From: Clostridium sp. BJN0013
GTDB lineage: Bacteria > Bacillota > Clostridia > Clostridiales > Clostridiaceae
Length of the DNA stretch: 64,000 nt
Reading direction: 5' to 3'
Assembly (NCBI RefSeq): GCF_040939125.1
Contig: NZ_CP162495.1
Span: forward strand, 434,001 to 498,000
Part shown: piece by piece, positions 1 to 9,036 of the stretch
Numbering within the stretch: the stretch's first letter is position 1
How the letters are laid out: every line of letters starts with the position of its first letter
Translations under genes and position numbers: made by a program
The notes under the pieces: model-generated
What the model was told of the DNA's origin: nothing
Database searches by the model: none
What the model saw: only the letters and a program-made list of their open reading frames with translations

Positions 1-2
1 TC

Positions 3-2051
3 AACCCGGAATTTAAGGAAGCCTATGAAGAGGAGCCTAGAACTAAAGAGTTAATAGATGTGGCGAAGGCACTTGAAGGGCTTCCAAGACACACTTCCAC
101 CCATGCGGCAGGAGTGGTTATAGCCTCGGAACCTCTGATAAATTATGTACCCCTCCAGAAAAATGAAGGCAATATAGTAACTCAATTCACTATGAATACA
201 TTAGAGGAACTTGGTCTCTTAAAAATGGACTTTTTAGGACTTAGAACTTTGACAGTTTTAAGGGATGCCCTTACCATGATTAAAGAAAACAAGGGAGAAA
301 GCATTGACTTAGATAACATAGATTATGATGATAAAGCAGTGTATGATATGATAGGACAGGGAAAAACTGTAGGAGTTTTTCAATTTGAATCTCCGGGAAT
401 GACCTCTTTCATGAAAGAATTGAAACCAGATTCTCTGGAGGATATAATAGCCGGAATCAGCCTTTATAGACCGGGACCTATGGCTGAAATACCAAAATAT
501 ATTAAAAATAAGAATAATGTTCATGAAATTAATTATGTAACCCCACAGCTTGAACATATTTTATCCGTTACTTATGGATGCATGGTGTATCAAGAACAGG
601 TAATGCAGATTGTAAGAGATCTGGCAGGTTATTCCATGGGAAGAAGTGATCTTGTAAGACGTGCAATGTCTAAGAAAAAGCACCATGTTATGGAAGAGGA
701 AAGGCGTAACTTTGTATATGGCATAGTAGATGAAAATGGAAAAGTAGAAGTACCGGGATGTATAAGAAACGGCATATCTGAAAAGGCTGCCAATGATATA
801 TTTGATTCCATGATAGATTTTGCATCCTATGCATTTAACAAATCACATGCTGCCGCTTATGCCGTAGTGGCTTTTCAAACAGCATATCTAATGCATTATT
901 ATCCTACAGAATTTACAGCAGCAATGTTAAACAGTGTAAAAGGCGACAGTGAAAAGGTGGCGTATTATATAAGGTTCGCAAAAGGGATTGGAATAGAAGT
1001 ATTGCCTCCTAGTATTAATGAAAGTTATGCAAAATTTACAGTGGAAAATGGTAAAATAAGATTTGGATTATCTGCTGTAAAAAATGTAGGGGAAAATATA
1101 ATAGACAGCATAGTTAAGTCCAGGTTAAAGTATGGTAAATTCAAAGATTTAGTGGATTTTTGTAGTAATATAGAAATACAGTCAATAAATAAAAGGGTAG
1201 TAGAAAGCTTAATTAAGGCAGGAGCGTTTGATTGTTTTGGAAAGTATCGTTCACAATTAAGTTTAGTATATGAAAAAATAATTGATAGTGTCATAAACTC
1301 AAGAAAAAAAAATATAAAGGGGCAGATAAGTCTTTTTTCCCAGATAGAGGACAGTAGTATAGAAATACAGTATCCTTCTATAAAGGAATTCATGAAAAGA
1401 GATATGCTGTCTATGGAGAAGGAAATGACAGGTCTGTATCTTTCAGGTCATCCTTTAGATGAATACGAGAAGACCTTAAGATTACAAACAGATACTAAGA
1501 TATCAGATATAATAGCTAGGGAAACATTAGAAGAAGGTTTCATAGAAGAATCTAGAGTAAGAGATGGAGATAAAGTTATAGTTGGAGGAATATTATCACA
1601 GGTATCTAGAAAAATTACTAAGAATAATGACATGATGGCTTTTGCTAGATTAGAAGACCTATATGGAATCATGGAGATAATAATATTCTCTAAAATTTTT
1701 CAGAAATTTAAAAGTTTAATTTATGATGATTCCATAGTTTTGGTAAAGGGCAGGATAAGTATTAGAGAAGAGGAGCAGCCTAAGTTAATCTGTGAAGTTA
1801 TAGAGCCCCTTATGAGAATAGATACGGAAAAACTTTATATCTTAATTGAAGAACAGCAGGATATAAGAAACACCTTGAAAGAAGTTAAGCCTTTATTTAT
1901 AAATTTTAGTGGAAGTGTTCCGGTGTATTTATGTACACAAAAAGAGAGAAAAAAATTCAGGTTGGACAGAGAACTGTGGGTAAAATCCGATTTAGAGCTT
2001 ATGGCTATATTGAAAAAAAGATTTGGAGACAACAATGTGAAAATAATATAA
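3..2051 (+). CDS. dnaE: DNA polymerase III alpha subunit, C-terminal part (partial at window start)
   Basis: Replicative DNA polymerase subunit. The reading frame is open from position 3, so the gene starts before the window and the PHP domain and first part of the palm are missing. What remains begins in the region with RHTSTHAAGVVI and carries the polymerase motif KMDFLGL, whose Asp corresponds to the third catalytic aspartate of C-family polymerases. It then runs through the fingers (YQEQVMQI, FNKSHAAAYA), the tandem helix-hairpin-helix region and a C-terminal OB fold (VIVGGILSQVSRK onward, roughly the last 150 residues). An internal GTG at 60 is not a real start. It is followed by pfkA in the same orientation after about 200 bases. 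Identification is secure; it reads as DnaE type rather than PolC because no exonuclease insertion is visible. Confidence 0.96.
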   Translation, partial: NPEFKEAYEEEPRTKELIDVAKALEGLPRHTSTHAAGVVIASEPLINYVPLQKNEGNIVTQFTMNTLEELGLLKMDFLGLRTLTVLRDALTMIKENKGESIDLDNIDYDDKAVYDMIGQGKTVGVFQFESPGMTSFMKELKPDSLEDIIAGISLYRPGPMAEIPKYIKNKNNVHEINYVTPQLEHILSVTYGCMVYQEQVMQIVRDLAGYSMGRSDLVRRAMSKKKHHVMEEERRNFVYGIVDENGKVEVPGCIRNGISEKAANDIFDSMIDFASYAFNKSHAAAYAVVAFQTAYLMHYYPTEFTAAMLNSVKGDSEKVAYYIRFAKGIGIEVLPPSINESYAKFTVENGKIRFGLSAVKNVGENIIDSIVKSRLKYGKFKDLVDFCSNIEIQSINKRVVESLIKAGAFDCFGKYRSQLSLVYEKIIDSVINSRKKNIKGQISLFSQIEDSSIEIQYPSIKEFMKRDMLSMEKEMTGLYLSGHPLDEYEKTLRLQTDTKISDIIARETLEEGFIEESRVRDGDKVIVGGILSQVSRKITKNNDMMAFARLEDLYGIMEIIIFSKIFQKFKSLIYDDSIVLVKGRISIREEEQPKLICEVIEPLMRIDTEKLYILIEEQQDIRNTLKEVKPLFINFSGSVPVYLCTQKERKKFRLDRELWVKSDLELMAILKKRFGDNNVKII

Positions 2052-2134
2052 AATAAAATTTGTATATTTTTATTATAAAATAAACAAAATATTAAAGAAA
2101 ACTTTTTCTTTGTATACTTATAAATTAAATAAGG

Positions 2135-2162
2135 TTGATTATGTTATGGTAAAAAATACATA
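2135..2162 (+). promoter_or_regulatory. Candidate sigma-A promoter for pfkA-pyk
   Basis: In the roughly 200-base gap between dnaE and pfkA, TTGATT (2135-2140) is followed after 16 bases by TACATA (2157-2162). The fit is moderate and the region is very AT-rich, so a chance match is possible. No terminator with a clear stem was seen after dnaE. Confidence 0.3.
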
Positions 2163-2257
2163 ATTGTGGTATAAATAAGATTATATAGTTTTAGATAAAG
2201 GTTGGCTTTAAGTTGGCAGGGATATTTGGTTTCTTATAATTATGGGAGGTTTTATGT

Positions 2258-3214
2258 ATGAAAAAGATAGCGGTATTAACCAGTGGGGGAGATGCACCGG
2301 GTATGAATGCTGCCATAAGGGCAGTGGTAAGAACAGCTTTGGATAAAAAGTTTAGTATATTGGGAATAGAAAGAGGATATAGTGGACTTATAAATGGTGA
2401 AATAACACCTATGGAAAGAAAAAGTGTAGCAGATATTATACAGCGGGGAGGCACCATATTAAAAACTGCCAGATCTGAAGAGTTTAAAACAGATAAGGGT
2501 AAAAAAATGGCAGTAGATGTACTAAAAAAATTTAAAATAGATGGACTGGTAGTAATAGGTGGAGACGGTTCCTTCAGAGGAGCCCAGGAATTATCTAAAT
2601 TAGGCATATCAACTATTGGAATACCGGGAACTATAGATAATGATCTTTCATATACAGATTTTACTATAGGGTTTGATACTGCAACAAATACAGTTTTAGA
2701 TGCAATTAATAAATTAAGAGATACTTCAACATCCCATCAGAGGGTAAGTATTGTAGAAGTTATGGGGAGAAACTGTGGAGATATAGCTCTTCATGCAGGG
2801 CTTGCCGGCGGAGCTGAAAATATAATTGTACCGGAAAAAGGATATGAGCAAGAAGAATTGTGTAAAAATATATTGGAGGCAAAGTTAAATGGCAAAGTGC
2901 ATAATTTGATAGTTCTAGCAGAAGGTATAGGGGGAGCCGAGGCCTTGGCAAAAAAAATACAGTATGTTACTGGAATAGAGGCAAGAGCTACGAAATTAGG
3001 ACATATTCAACGTGGAGGCAGTCCTACCTGCAGGGATAGAATATTGGCTTCAAGATTTGGATATAGGGCTGTTGAACTATTAGAAGAGGGAAAAACTTCA
3101 AGAGTTATTGGCATTAAAGAGGGAAAAGTTATTGATTTGGATATAGATGAAGCCTTAAGTATGCCAAGAAGATTTGATGAAAAACTATATGAAATAGCAG
3201 AAGCATTAGCATGA
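2258..3214 (+). CDS. pfkA: ATP-dependent 6-phosphofructokinase
   Basis: Phosphorylates fructose 6-phosphate to fructose 1,6-bisphosphate, the committed step of glycolysis. The 318-residue length is typical of bacterial PfkA. Visible motifs: the ATP-binding N-terminus [15 protein letters not shown], the GGDGS loop near residue 102, the catalytic segment IPGTIDND with its TID aspartate, and the substrate-binding MGRNCGDIA and HIQRGG stretches. The start is ATG 2258 with GGGAGG 8 bases upstream; another ATG 4 bases earlier is out of frame. Pyruvate kinase lies downstream on the same strand, so the two probably form one glycolytic operon, an arrangement common in clostridia. Confidence 0.97.
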   Translation: MKKIAVLTSGGDAPGMNAAIRAVVRTALDKKFSILGIERGYSGLINGEITPMERKSVADIIQRGGTILKTARSEEFKTDKGKKMAVDVLKKFKIDGLVVIGGDGSFRGAQELSKLGISTIGIPGTIDNDLSYTDFTIGFDTATNTVLDAINKLRDTSTSHQRVSIVEVMGRNCGDIALHAGLAGGAENIIVPEKGYEQEELCKNILEAKLNGKVHNLIVLAEGIGGAEALAKKIQYVTGIEARATKLGHIQRGGSPTCRDRILASRFGYRAVELLEEGKTSRVIGIKEGKVIDLDIDEALSMPRRFDEKLYEIAEALA

Positions 3215-3256
3215 TAATGGGGAAAATAAATTTTGTATAAGGAGAGTATGGGAATT

Positions 3257-5014
3257 ATGCAAAAAACTAAAATGATTTTTACAATCGGACCTACCAGTGA
3301 TTCAGAAGAAGTTTTATCAAAACTTATTGAAGCTGGCATGAATGTAACCAGACATAATTTTTCTCATGGTGACTATTCAAGTCATGAGAAGAGAATAAAT
3401 ACAGTAAAGAGACTTAGAAAAAAATATGATAAATCTATAGCAATTATGTTGGATACCAAAGGACCTGAAATAAGAACGGGAAATTTTGAAGGTGGTAAAG
3501 TTCAGTTAAAAGAGGGAGATAAGTTTACTATTTACTGTGGAGATAATATTATGGGGGATAACACTAAATGTTCCATAACTTATGATGGGTTAAGTAATGA
3601 CTTGAAAAAGGGAGATAGTATATTAATTGATGATGGATTAGTTGCTCTGGAAGTAGATAGTATTGAAAATAACAAAATATGCTGCATAGTTAAAAATAGT
3701 GGAATAATCAGTAATCATAAAGGGGTAAATGTACCGGGAGTTTCTACTTCACTGCCAGCATTAACAGAAAAGGATAAAGAGGATTTGATATTTGGATGCA
3801 AAGTTGGCGTAGATATGATAGCGGCATCTTTTATAAGAAAAGCTTCTGATATACTTACCATAAGAAAAGTACTAGAGGCAAATGGAGGACAAGACATACA
3901 GATATTTTCTAAGATCGAAAATCAGGAAGGTGTTGACAATATAGACGAAATAATAAAATTTTCTGATGGAATAATGGTAGCAAGAGGAGATATGGGAGTG
4001 GAAATTCTCATAGAACAGGTACCTTTAATACAAAAAACTATAATACAAAAGTGTAATAAAGCAGGTAAACCTGTTATAACTGCGACTCAGATGCTTGATT
4101 CTATGATAAGGAATCCAAGACCTACTAGGGCTGAAGCATCAGATATAGCCAATGCCATATTTGATGGGACAGATGCCATAATGTTAAGCGGTGAAACTGC
4201 CAATGGAAAATACCCTGTAGAAGCAGCACAGACTATGGCAAGAATAGCCCGTGCTGCAGAAGAGAAAATTGACTATGATTCCCTATTGAAAAAAAGAAGG
4301 GAAATTCATATACAAAATGTACCAAATGCCATAAGCCTTGCTACCTGCAGCACTGCTTCGGAATTGAAAGCTTCTGCCATAATAACTGCCACCCAGAGTG
4401 GGCATACAGCCAGAATGGTTTCAAAGTATAGACCACAATGTCATATTATAGCTGTAACTCCAAGTGATAAAGTGGCAAGAAGGCTTGCATTAAATTGGGG
4501 AGTATTTCCCATACTTACTAAAAAGGTGGATTCTACGGATGAATTAATAGAAGATTCAGTTAAGATAGCATTAAAAAGTGGCTATGTTAAAAAAGGAGAT
4601 CTGGTAATTATAGCAGCAGGTATACCTGTTAGTTATTCTGGTACTACTAATATGTTAAAGGTTCATATAGTTGGAGATATATTAGTTCAAGGGAGAGGGG
4701 CAGGAGTTAGACCGAGTTATGGAAATGCTAAAATAGTTTATAATCCTAAGGATGCCCAGGAAATAATAGAAGATGGGGATATTTTAGTAGTTAAAGATTT
4801 AGATATAGAATATATGGATGTATTAGATAGAGTTTCAGGAATTGTAGCGGAAAATGGAGGATTAACGTCCCATCTTGCTATTGAATGTCTCACAAGAGAA
4901 ATACCTATTATCTGCGGAGCTGGAGGGGCTACTGAAGTATTAAAGACAGGTACATTTATAACTATGGATATTATCAGAGGAATAGTATATAATGGTAGAG
5001 CTAATATAATGTAA
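3257..5014 (+). CDS. pyk: Pyruvate kinase with C-terminal PEP-utilising domain
   Basis: Converts phosphoenolpyruvate and ADP to pyruvate and ATP. The catalytic core shows FTIGP at the start, RHNFSHG, LDTKGPEIRTG, the signature KIENQEGV and the metal-binding MVARGDMGVE segment. A further domain at the C-terminus carries GGLTSHLAIECLTREIPIICG, the mobile PEP-utilising (swivelling) domain that many Firmicute pyruvate kinases have. I place the start at ATG 3257 (MQKTKMIFTIGP), the usual family N-terminus. The open frame extends back to a TTG at 3233 and an ATG at 3248, but the AAGGAG at 3239-3244 overlaps or crowds those. It closely follows pfkA and is closed by a hairpin terminator about 100 bases downstream. 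Confidence 0.96.
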   Translation: MQKTKMIFTIGPTSDSEEVLSKLIEAGMNVTRHNFSHGDYSSHEKRINTVKRLRKKYDKSIAIMLDTKGPEIRTGNFEGGKVQLKEGDKFTIYCGDNIMGDNTKCSITYDGLSNDLKKGDSILIDDGLVALEVDSIENNKICCIVKNSGIISNHKGVNVPGVSTSLPALTEKDKEDLIFGCKVGVDMIAASFIRKASDILTIRKVLEANGGQDIQIFSKIENQEGVDNIDEIIKFSDGIMVARGDMGVEILIEQVPLIQKTIIQKCNKAGKPVITATQMLDSMIRNPRPTRAEASDIANAIFDGTDAIMLSGETANGKYPVEAAQTMARIARAAEEKIDYDSLLKKRREIHIQNVPNAISLATCSTASELKASAIITATQSGHTARMVSKYRPQCHIIAVTPSDKVARRLALNWGVFPILTKKVDSTDELIEDSVKIALKSGYVKKGDLVIIAAGIPVSYSGTTNMLKVHIVGDILVQGRGAGVRPSYGNAKIVYNPKDAQEIIEDGDILVVKDLDIEYMDVLDRVSGIVAENGGLTSHLAIECLTREIPIICGAGGATEVLKTGTFITMDIIRGIVYNGRANIM

Positions 5015-5117
5015 AAAAATGTTCATTAAAAATTTACATAAATTTATTGTATATTACAGAAATATATGGTTAAAATTATATGATGGGAAATTAAGAGACA
5101 ACTGATTCCATATTTAA

Positions 5118-5142
5118 GCACCTTTACAGGTGCAATTTTTTT
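5118..5142 (+). terminator. Rho-independent terminator of pfkA-pyk
   Basis: Inverted repeat GCACCT / AGGTGC around a 4-base loop, followed by AATTTTTTT. It sits about 100 bases after the pyk stop codon. Confidence 0.85.
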
Positions 5143-5159
5143 GTATTATAATAATATGT

Positions 5160-5395
5160 CTTATCAATAAGATTTTCATTTGAGACAATTAGAACTAGTA
5201 CTCCCATCTTCTTCAGAGTGGAAAATAAGTGCTGCTGTGTGTATAGATAAGTTCTTCCCCTAAAGGATAACGTATTCTAAGTGCTAAAGACACTAAGAAT
5301 ACTGTTAATAAGGTTTAGATAGAGAAGAGCATTCCTCATGGGCAAACTTTACTTGAACCTAAGAATCATTTGATCAAATATTAAAGGAATTTGTT
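5160..5395. other. Structured non-coding stretch, unidentified
   Basis: No convincing reading frame lies between the pyk terminator and rlmD. The stretch contains a long hairpin at 5272-5302 (arms GTATTCTAAGTG and CACTAAGAATAC, one mismatch), a weaker hairpin near 5205-5222, and the palindrome ATTTGATCAAAT just before rlmD. CATTTGA occurs at both ends. This could be the relic of a small hairpin-ended element such as an IS200/IS605-type end, or a structured RNA or leader for rlmD. I do not recognise it. Confidence 0.35.
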
Positions 5396-5410
5396 TTAGT
5401 AGGTGAATAT

Positions 5411-6820
5411 ATGGTGAATGAAATAGAAAAAAACAAAGAATATGTATTAAATATAGATGGGATGGGATATCAAGGTGAAGGAGTAGGAAAAATAGGCGGC
5501 TTTACAATTTTTGTACCTGGAACTATCGAAGGAGAAAAAGTCAGAGTAAAAGCTATAAAAGTAAATAAAAATTTTGCTTTTGGCAAATTAATGGAGGTGA
5601 TTGAACCTTCCAAATATAGAGTGACTCCTATCTGCGGCATATATAAAAAATGTGGCGGATGTCAGCTTCAACATATATCCTATAATGGACAACTATCTTT
5701 TAAGGAAAATAGAGTTAAGGATTGTTTAGAGAGAATAGGTAAACTTCAAGTAAGTTACGGAGAACAAAATATTAATCAACATGGAACTGTTACAAAATTA
5801 TATCATACCATAGGTATGGAAAATCCTTATAGGTACAGAAATAAAGTACAATTACCGGTAGGCAGATTAAGTGGTGGTATAACTATAGGATTTTATGCAA
5901 AGAAAAGTCATGAGATAATCAATATGACCAGTTGTTTCATACAGAGTAAAATTTCTGATCAAATAGTTAAACTAATTAGACAATGGCTTGAAAAATATAA
6001 TATTGAGCCCTATAATGAAAAAAATGGTAAGGGAATTGTAAGACATATAATGATAAGAGAAGCTTTCACTACAGGTGAAATTATGGTTGTAATAGTAACA
6101 GCTGTGGATCATTTACCTTATAAGAAAGAATTTATAGAAATAATAACTAAAAATGTACCTGGCATAAAAAGCATAGTACAAAATATAAATAGTGATAGAA
6201 CTAATGTAATAATGGGAAAAGAGTGTATAACTCTTTGGGGACGAGATACTATAAATGATTACATTGGAAAATTTAAATTTAGTATATCACCATTATCATT
6301 TTTTCAAGTAAATCCAGTGCAGACAGAGATACTTTATAACAAGGTATTAGAGTATGCCGAGTTAACTGGAAGTGAAGTTGTATTTGATGCATATTGTGGA
6401 ACTGGAACCATATCTCTATTCTTGTCACAGAAAGCTAAAAAAGTTTATGGAGTAGAAATAATTCCTCAGGCCATAGAAAATGCCAATATAAATGCCAGGG
6501 AAAATGGTATAGATAATGTGGAATTTATAACCGGAGAATCAGAGAAGGTAATACCAGAGCTTATAGAAAAGAGAGTAAGAGCAGATGTGGTAGTGGTAGA
6601 TCCCCCTAGAAAGGGATGTGATGAAATACTTCTTTACTCAATTGCCCATATGAATCCAAGAACAATAGTGTATGTATCCTGTGATCCTGCAACCCTTGCC
6701 AGAGATTTAGCTATTTTAAAAAACTTTGGGTATACAGCGGAAAAAGTACAGCCTGTGGATATGTTTTCGCAAACGAGTCATGTAGAGACTATAGTTTCGC
6801 TACGAAGAAAACATACTTAG
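5411..6820 (+). CDS. rlmD: 23S rRNA (uracil-C5)-methyltransferase, RlmD/RumA family
   Basis: SAM-dependent methyltransferase making 5-methyluridine in 23S rRNA. Domains in order: an N-terminal TRAM domain (about residues 5-65, [20 protein letters not shown]), an iron-sulfur cysteine set ([13 protein letters not shown] plus a later Cys in TSCF), an insert domain, and the Rossmann methyltransferase with [22 protein letters not shown] and the catalytic-Cys motif [11 protein letters not shown]. At 469 residues it is full length. The extreme C-terminus ([14 protein letters not shown]) matters: the HVET codons recur at 12595 as the beginning of a second rlmD-like tail, so the last residues here may be supplied by an element integrated at this site (see findings). 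Confidence 0.93.
   Translation: MVNEIEKNKEYVLNIDGMGYQGEGVGKIGGFTIFVPGTIEGEKVRVKAIKVNKNFAFGKLMEVIEPSKYRVTPICGIYKKCGGCQLQHISYNGQLSFKENRVKDCLERIGKLQVSYGEQNINQHGTVTKLYHTIGMENPYRYRNKVQLPVGRLSGGITIGFYAKKSHEIINMTSCFIQSKISDQIVKLIRQWLEKYNIEPYNEKNGKGIVRHIMIREAFTTGEIMVVIVTAVDHLPYKKEFIEIITKNVPGIKSIVQNINSDRTNVIMGKECITLWGRDTINDYIGKFKFSISPLSFFQVNPVQTEILYNKVLEYAELTGSEVVFDAYCGTGTISLFLSQKAKKVYGVEIIPQAIENANINARENGIDNVEFITGESEKVIPELIEKRVRADVVVVDPPRKGCDEILLYSIAHMNPRTIVYVSCDPATLARDLAILKNFGYTAEKVQPVDMFSQTSHVETIVSLRRKHT
6779..6789 (+). other. Candidate attL of an element integrated in rlmD
   Basis: CATGTAGAGAC inside the last codons of rlmD (HVET). The near-identical CATGTGGAGAC occurs at 12595-12605, where it begins a separate rlmD-like C-terminal coding end. 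Genes encoding this uracil methyltransferase (rum) are known integration targets of serine-recombinase elements in streptococci. The assignment here is inferred from the duplicated core, the serine-recombinase remnant immediately to the right, and the foreign base composition of the DNA between the two copies. Confidence 0.5.
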
Positions 6821-6957
6821 AAATCCTTGATTTTAAGCACTTTCTCAAACATATCGTGTTTATAGAAAATGGTGATAAAAGCCGAAATAAAGAGATAAAA
6901 AATTATATTAATGTTTCAGTGGTGGTTGATATAGAGTGTGGAGATACAATAGAATAG
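6814..6957 (+). pseudogene. Serine recombinase C-terminal remnant
   Basis: About 45 codons immediately after rlmD read DFKHFLKHIVFIENGDKS followed by an IKNYINVSVVVDIE-like end and a TAG stop. The pattern F-hydrophobic-K-x-I-V...E...DKS...(hydrophobic)5 resembles the C-terminal tail (DUF4368-like) of large serine recombinases of conjugative and mobilizable elements. No start codon or catalytic domain is present, so only the tail survives. It is out of frame with rlmD. Its position just inside the proposed attL fits a former integrase gene. The similarity was judged by eye, so confidence is moderate. Confidence 0.45.
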
Positions 6958-6996
6958 AATTAGAAAAAAGAGATATTGTGAAAAATATCATAAAAG

Positions 6997-7040
6997 ATCA
7001 CTTGTCTTTTATGTAAAAAGCGAGTGATTTTTATTGTTTT
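6997..7040 (+). terminator. Hairpin terminator
   Basis: ATCACTTG (6997-7004) pairs with CGAGTGAT (7021-7028, one G-T pair), followed by TTTTATTGTTTT. It separates the rlmD/recombinase remnant from module A. Confidence 0.7.
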
Positions 7041-7100
7041 ATACCTCAGCTTATATATTTCCGTCAAAAGAAATATAATAAAATTATGGAGGTGTTATGC

Positions 7101-7295
7101 GTGGATTATATAACGACAAAAGAAGCAGCGAAAAATTGGGGAATCACAGACAGAATGGTAGTGTACTATTGCTCTGCTGGACGGATTAATGGAGCTAAAA
7201 AAATGGGAAATACATGGCTTGTTCCGGTTGACGCTGAAAAACCGGCTGACGGACGATATAGGAGCAGTAAAGTAAAGGATGGTGAAAATAAATGA
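7101..7295 (+). CDS. Small helix-turn-helix DNA-binding protein, module A
   Basis: A 64-residue MerR/excisionase-type winged helix protein: DYITTKEAAKNWGITDRMV is the helix-turn-helix, followed by YYCSAGRINGAKKMGNTW and WLVPVDAEKPADGRY. The best start is GTG 7101, because GGAGGT (7088-7093) lies 7 bases before it; the ATG at 7086 overlaps that ribosome binding site. Its stop overlaps the start of the response-regulator gene by 4 bases, so the two are translationally coupled. A close paralogue at 35769 sits in the same place in module B. The role is unknown; autoregulation of the sensor operon is a reasonable inference. Confidence 0.75.
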   Translation: MDYITTKEAAKNWGITDRMVVYYCSAGRINGAKKMGNTWLVPVDAEKPADGRYRSSKVKDGENK

Positions 7296-7978
7296 AACGG
7301 ATATTTTTGGTTGAGGACGATAAGGAAATCGCCAAAAACCTTGTGCTTCTGCTCCGCTCGGAGGGATTTACAGTCACTCACGCTCCTACGCGGAGTGAAG
7401 CCCTTGCCGCACTTGCCGGGAATAAATTTGACTTGGCGTTGATTGATATTTCTTTGCCTGACGGAAATGGATTTACGGTTTGCACGGAAGTTAAAGAAAC
7501 GCAAGATGTTCCCGTTATCTTTCTGACGGCTTCTGGCGATGAGGCGAGTGTTGTTACCGGGCTGAATATAGGCGCGGACGACTATATCACCAAGCCTTTT
7601 CGTCCGCGTGAACTGATCGCACGAATCAGAACCGCCCTGAGAAAAAGCGGGCGGTTCGGCTCGGCTTTTGAAATCTGCGGGCTTCATGTCGATATGGCAA
7701 GCGGCGTCGTGAAAAAGGACGGCAGCGAGGTTTTTCTTTCAGCCTTAGAATACCGCTTGTTGTTGGTGTTTATTAACAACCCAAAAAGTATTATCACGAG
7801 GGGCAGGCTGCTTGACGAATTGTGGGACGCAGCGGGCGAGTTTGTCAATGACAATACATTGACCGTATACATCAAACGCTTGCGGGAGAAGATAGAGAAC
7901 GACCCCGCAAGCCCGCAAATCATTCTGACCGTTCGCGGGACGGGATATAGATTGGGGGACGGGTATGCTTCGGAATAG
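7292..7978 (+). CDS. OmpR/PhoB-family response regulator, module A
   Basis: A 228-residue transcription factor. The receiver domain has the acidic pair VEDD (residues 8-10), phospho-acceptor Asp52 in LIDISLPDG, and Lys101 in DDYITKPF. The C-terminal winged-helix DNA-binding domain ends in VRGTGYRLG. It overlaps the HTH gene upstream and the kinase gene downstream (start 7965). It most likely activates the ABC transporter operon starting at 9037, where three direct repeats with a 22-bp period lie ahead of a -10 sequence. The GC-rich codon use differs sharply from the surrounding chromosome, indicating horizontal transfer. Confidence 0.92.
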   Translation: MKRIFLVEDDKEIAKNLVLLLRSEGFTVTHAPTRSEALAALAGNKFDLALIDISLPDGNGFTVCTEVKETQDVPVIFLTASGDEASVVTGLNIGADDYITKPFRPRELIARIRTALRKSGRFGSAFEICGLHVDMASGVVKKDGSEVFLSALEYRLLLVFINNPKSIITRGRLLDELWDAAGEFVNDNTLTVYIKRLREKIENDPASPQIILTVRGTGYRLGDGYASE

Positions 7979-8954
7979 AGAGTTTCTGCAGCTTGCCATT
8001 TTGTTCTCCTTAATAGCTGCCGCCGCTGTGACGTTGGGATTTGCAATCAATAGGTTGGCTGGAATTCTTGCCATTGCTTCTGCCGCCGCTTTTGGAACAG
8101 CGTTTTTTGCGTTTACCAAAGCTCGATATAAAAGCATTGCGCAGATTTCAGATCAAATCGATCTTGTGCTTCATAACGCTGACCATCTGTATATTGGTGA
8201 ATCGGACGAGGGCGAACTTTCCATTCTGCAAAGCGAGATAACAAAAATGACACTACGTATTCGGGAGCAAAACGATGCACTGAAAAAAGAAAAAGAACAT
8301 CTTGCCGATTCGCTGGCTGACATAGCCCACCAACTCCGCACCCCTCTCACATCCGTAAACCTTATTCTGTCATTGTTAGAGAATAGCTCTGACGAAAATG
8401 ATCGGAAAGCACTGATGCGTGAAACAGAGGAATTGCTTGTGCGGATGGATTGGCTGCTTACTTCCCTATTGAAATTATCTCGCTTGGACGCGGGCATTGT
8501 GGTGTTCCAAAGCGAGCAGATAGATGTAAACAGCTTGATATGCGCCGCGCTTCGCCCGTTCCTAATCCCAATGGAACTGCACAATATTGATTTGCAAATA
8601 GATGCACCGAAAGGGATTATTATTCAGGGCGATTCAGGTTGGCTTTCGGAAGCAATTCAAAACGTCCTCAAAAATTGCATAGAAAGTGCAGGAGATAACG
8701 GGAAGATTGAGATTGTTTGTAAGGACAACCTACTGTTTACCGAGATTGCTATCCACGACAGCGGCGCAGGCTTTGAAAAAGAAGATTTACCCTGCCTGTT
8801 TGATAGGTTCTATCGTGGGAAAAACGCAGGTGCGACAGGATACGGGATCGGATTGGCTCTCTGCAAGACGATTATAACACGGCAGGGCGGGACGATTACC
8901 GCAAAGAATCATCCGCAGGGTGGCGCGATATTTTCCATTCGTTTCCCAAAGTGA
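7965..8954 (+). CDS. Sensor histidine kinase, module A
   Basis: A 329-residue membrane kinase. Two hydrophobic helices (about residues 8-27 and 33-50) with almost no loop between them leave no extracellular sensor domain, as in intramembrane-sensing kinases that work with a partner ABC transporter. The catalytic part has His122 in DIAHQLRTPLTS, an N box (VLKNCIESA), DSGAGF, an F box (LFDRFYRG) and a G box (GYGIGLALC). It overlaps the response-regulator gene by 14 bases. Together with the regulator and the transporter downstream it forms a probable antimicrobial-peptide or cell-wall-antibiotic detection module; the ligand is unknown. Confidence 0.9.
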   Translation: MLRNREFLQLAILFSLIAAAAVTLGFAINRLAGILAIASAAAFGTAFFAFTKARYKSIAQISDQIDLVLHNADHLYIGESDEGELSILQSEITKMTLRIREQNDALKKEKEHLADSLADIAHQLRTPLTSVNLILSLLENSSDENDRKALMRETEELLVRMDWLLTSLLKLSRLDAGIVVFQSEQIDVNSLICAALRPFLIPMELHNIDLQIDAPKGIIIQGDSGWLSEAIQNVLKNCIESAGDNGKIEIVCKDNLLFTEIAIHDSGAGFEKEDLPCLFDRFYRGKNAGATGYGIGLALCKTIITRQGGTITAKNHPQGGAIFSIRFPK

Positions 8955-9004
8955 CGAATCTCTCACCTGAAAGTCACAGAGATGTAAGTTGAAAGTTCTA
9001 TTAT
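8948..9004 (+). promoter_or_regulatory. Triple 22-bp direct-repeat operator and -10 of the module A transporter
   Basis: AAAGT occurs at 8948, 8970 and 8992, exactly 22 bp apart (two helical turns); the last two copies extend to TGAAAGT. The third copy lies a few bases before TATTAT (8999-9004), so it would occupy the -35 position. Equally spaced sites on one DNA face replacing a -35 are typical of PhoB/OmpR-family activation. There is no good consensus -35 hexamer. Confidence 0.55.
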
Positions 9005-9036
9005 ATAGGTAAAACATGAAAAAGGAGGCTCACATA

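Noticed and set aside
5272-5302. tRNA or T-box leader in the pyk-rlmD gap
   Set aside because: No cloverleaf, no TTC-G-A loop, and no T-box core (GGTGG, AGAGA) was found.
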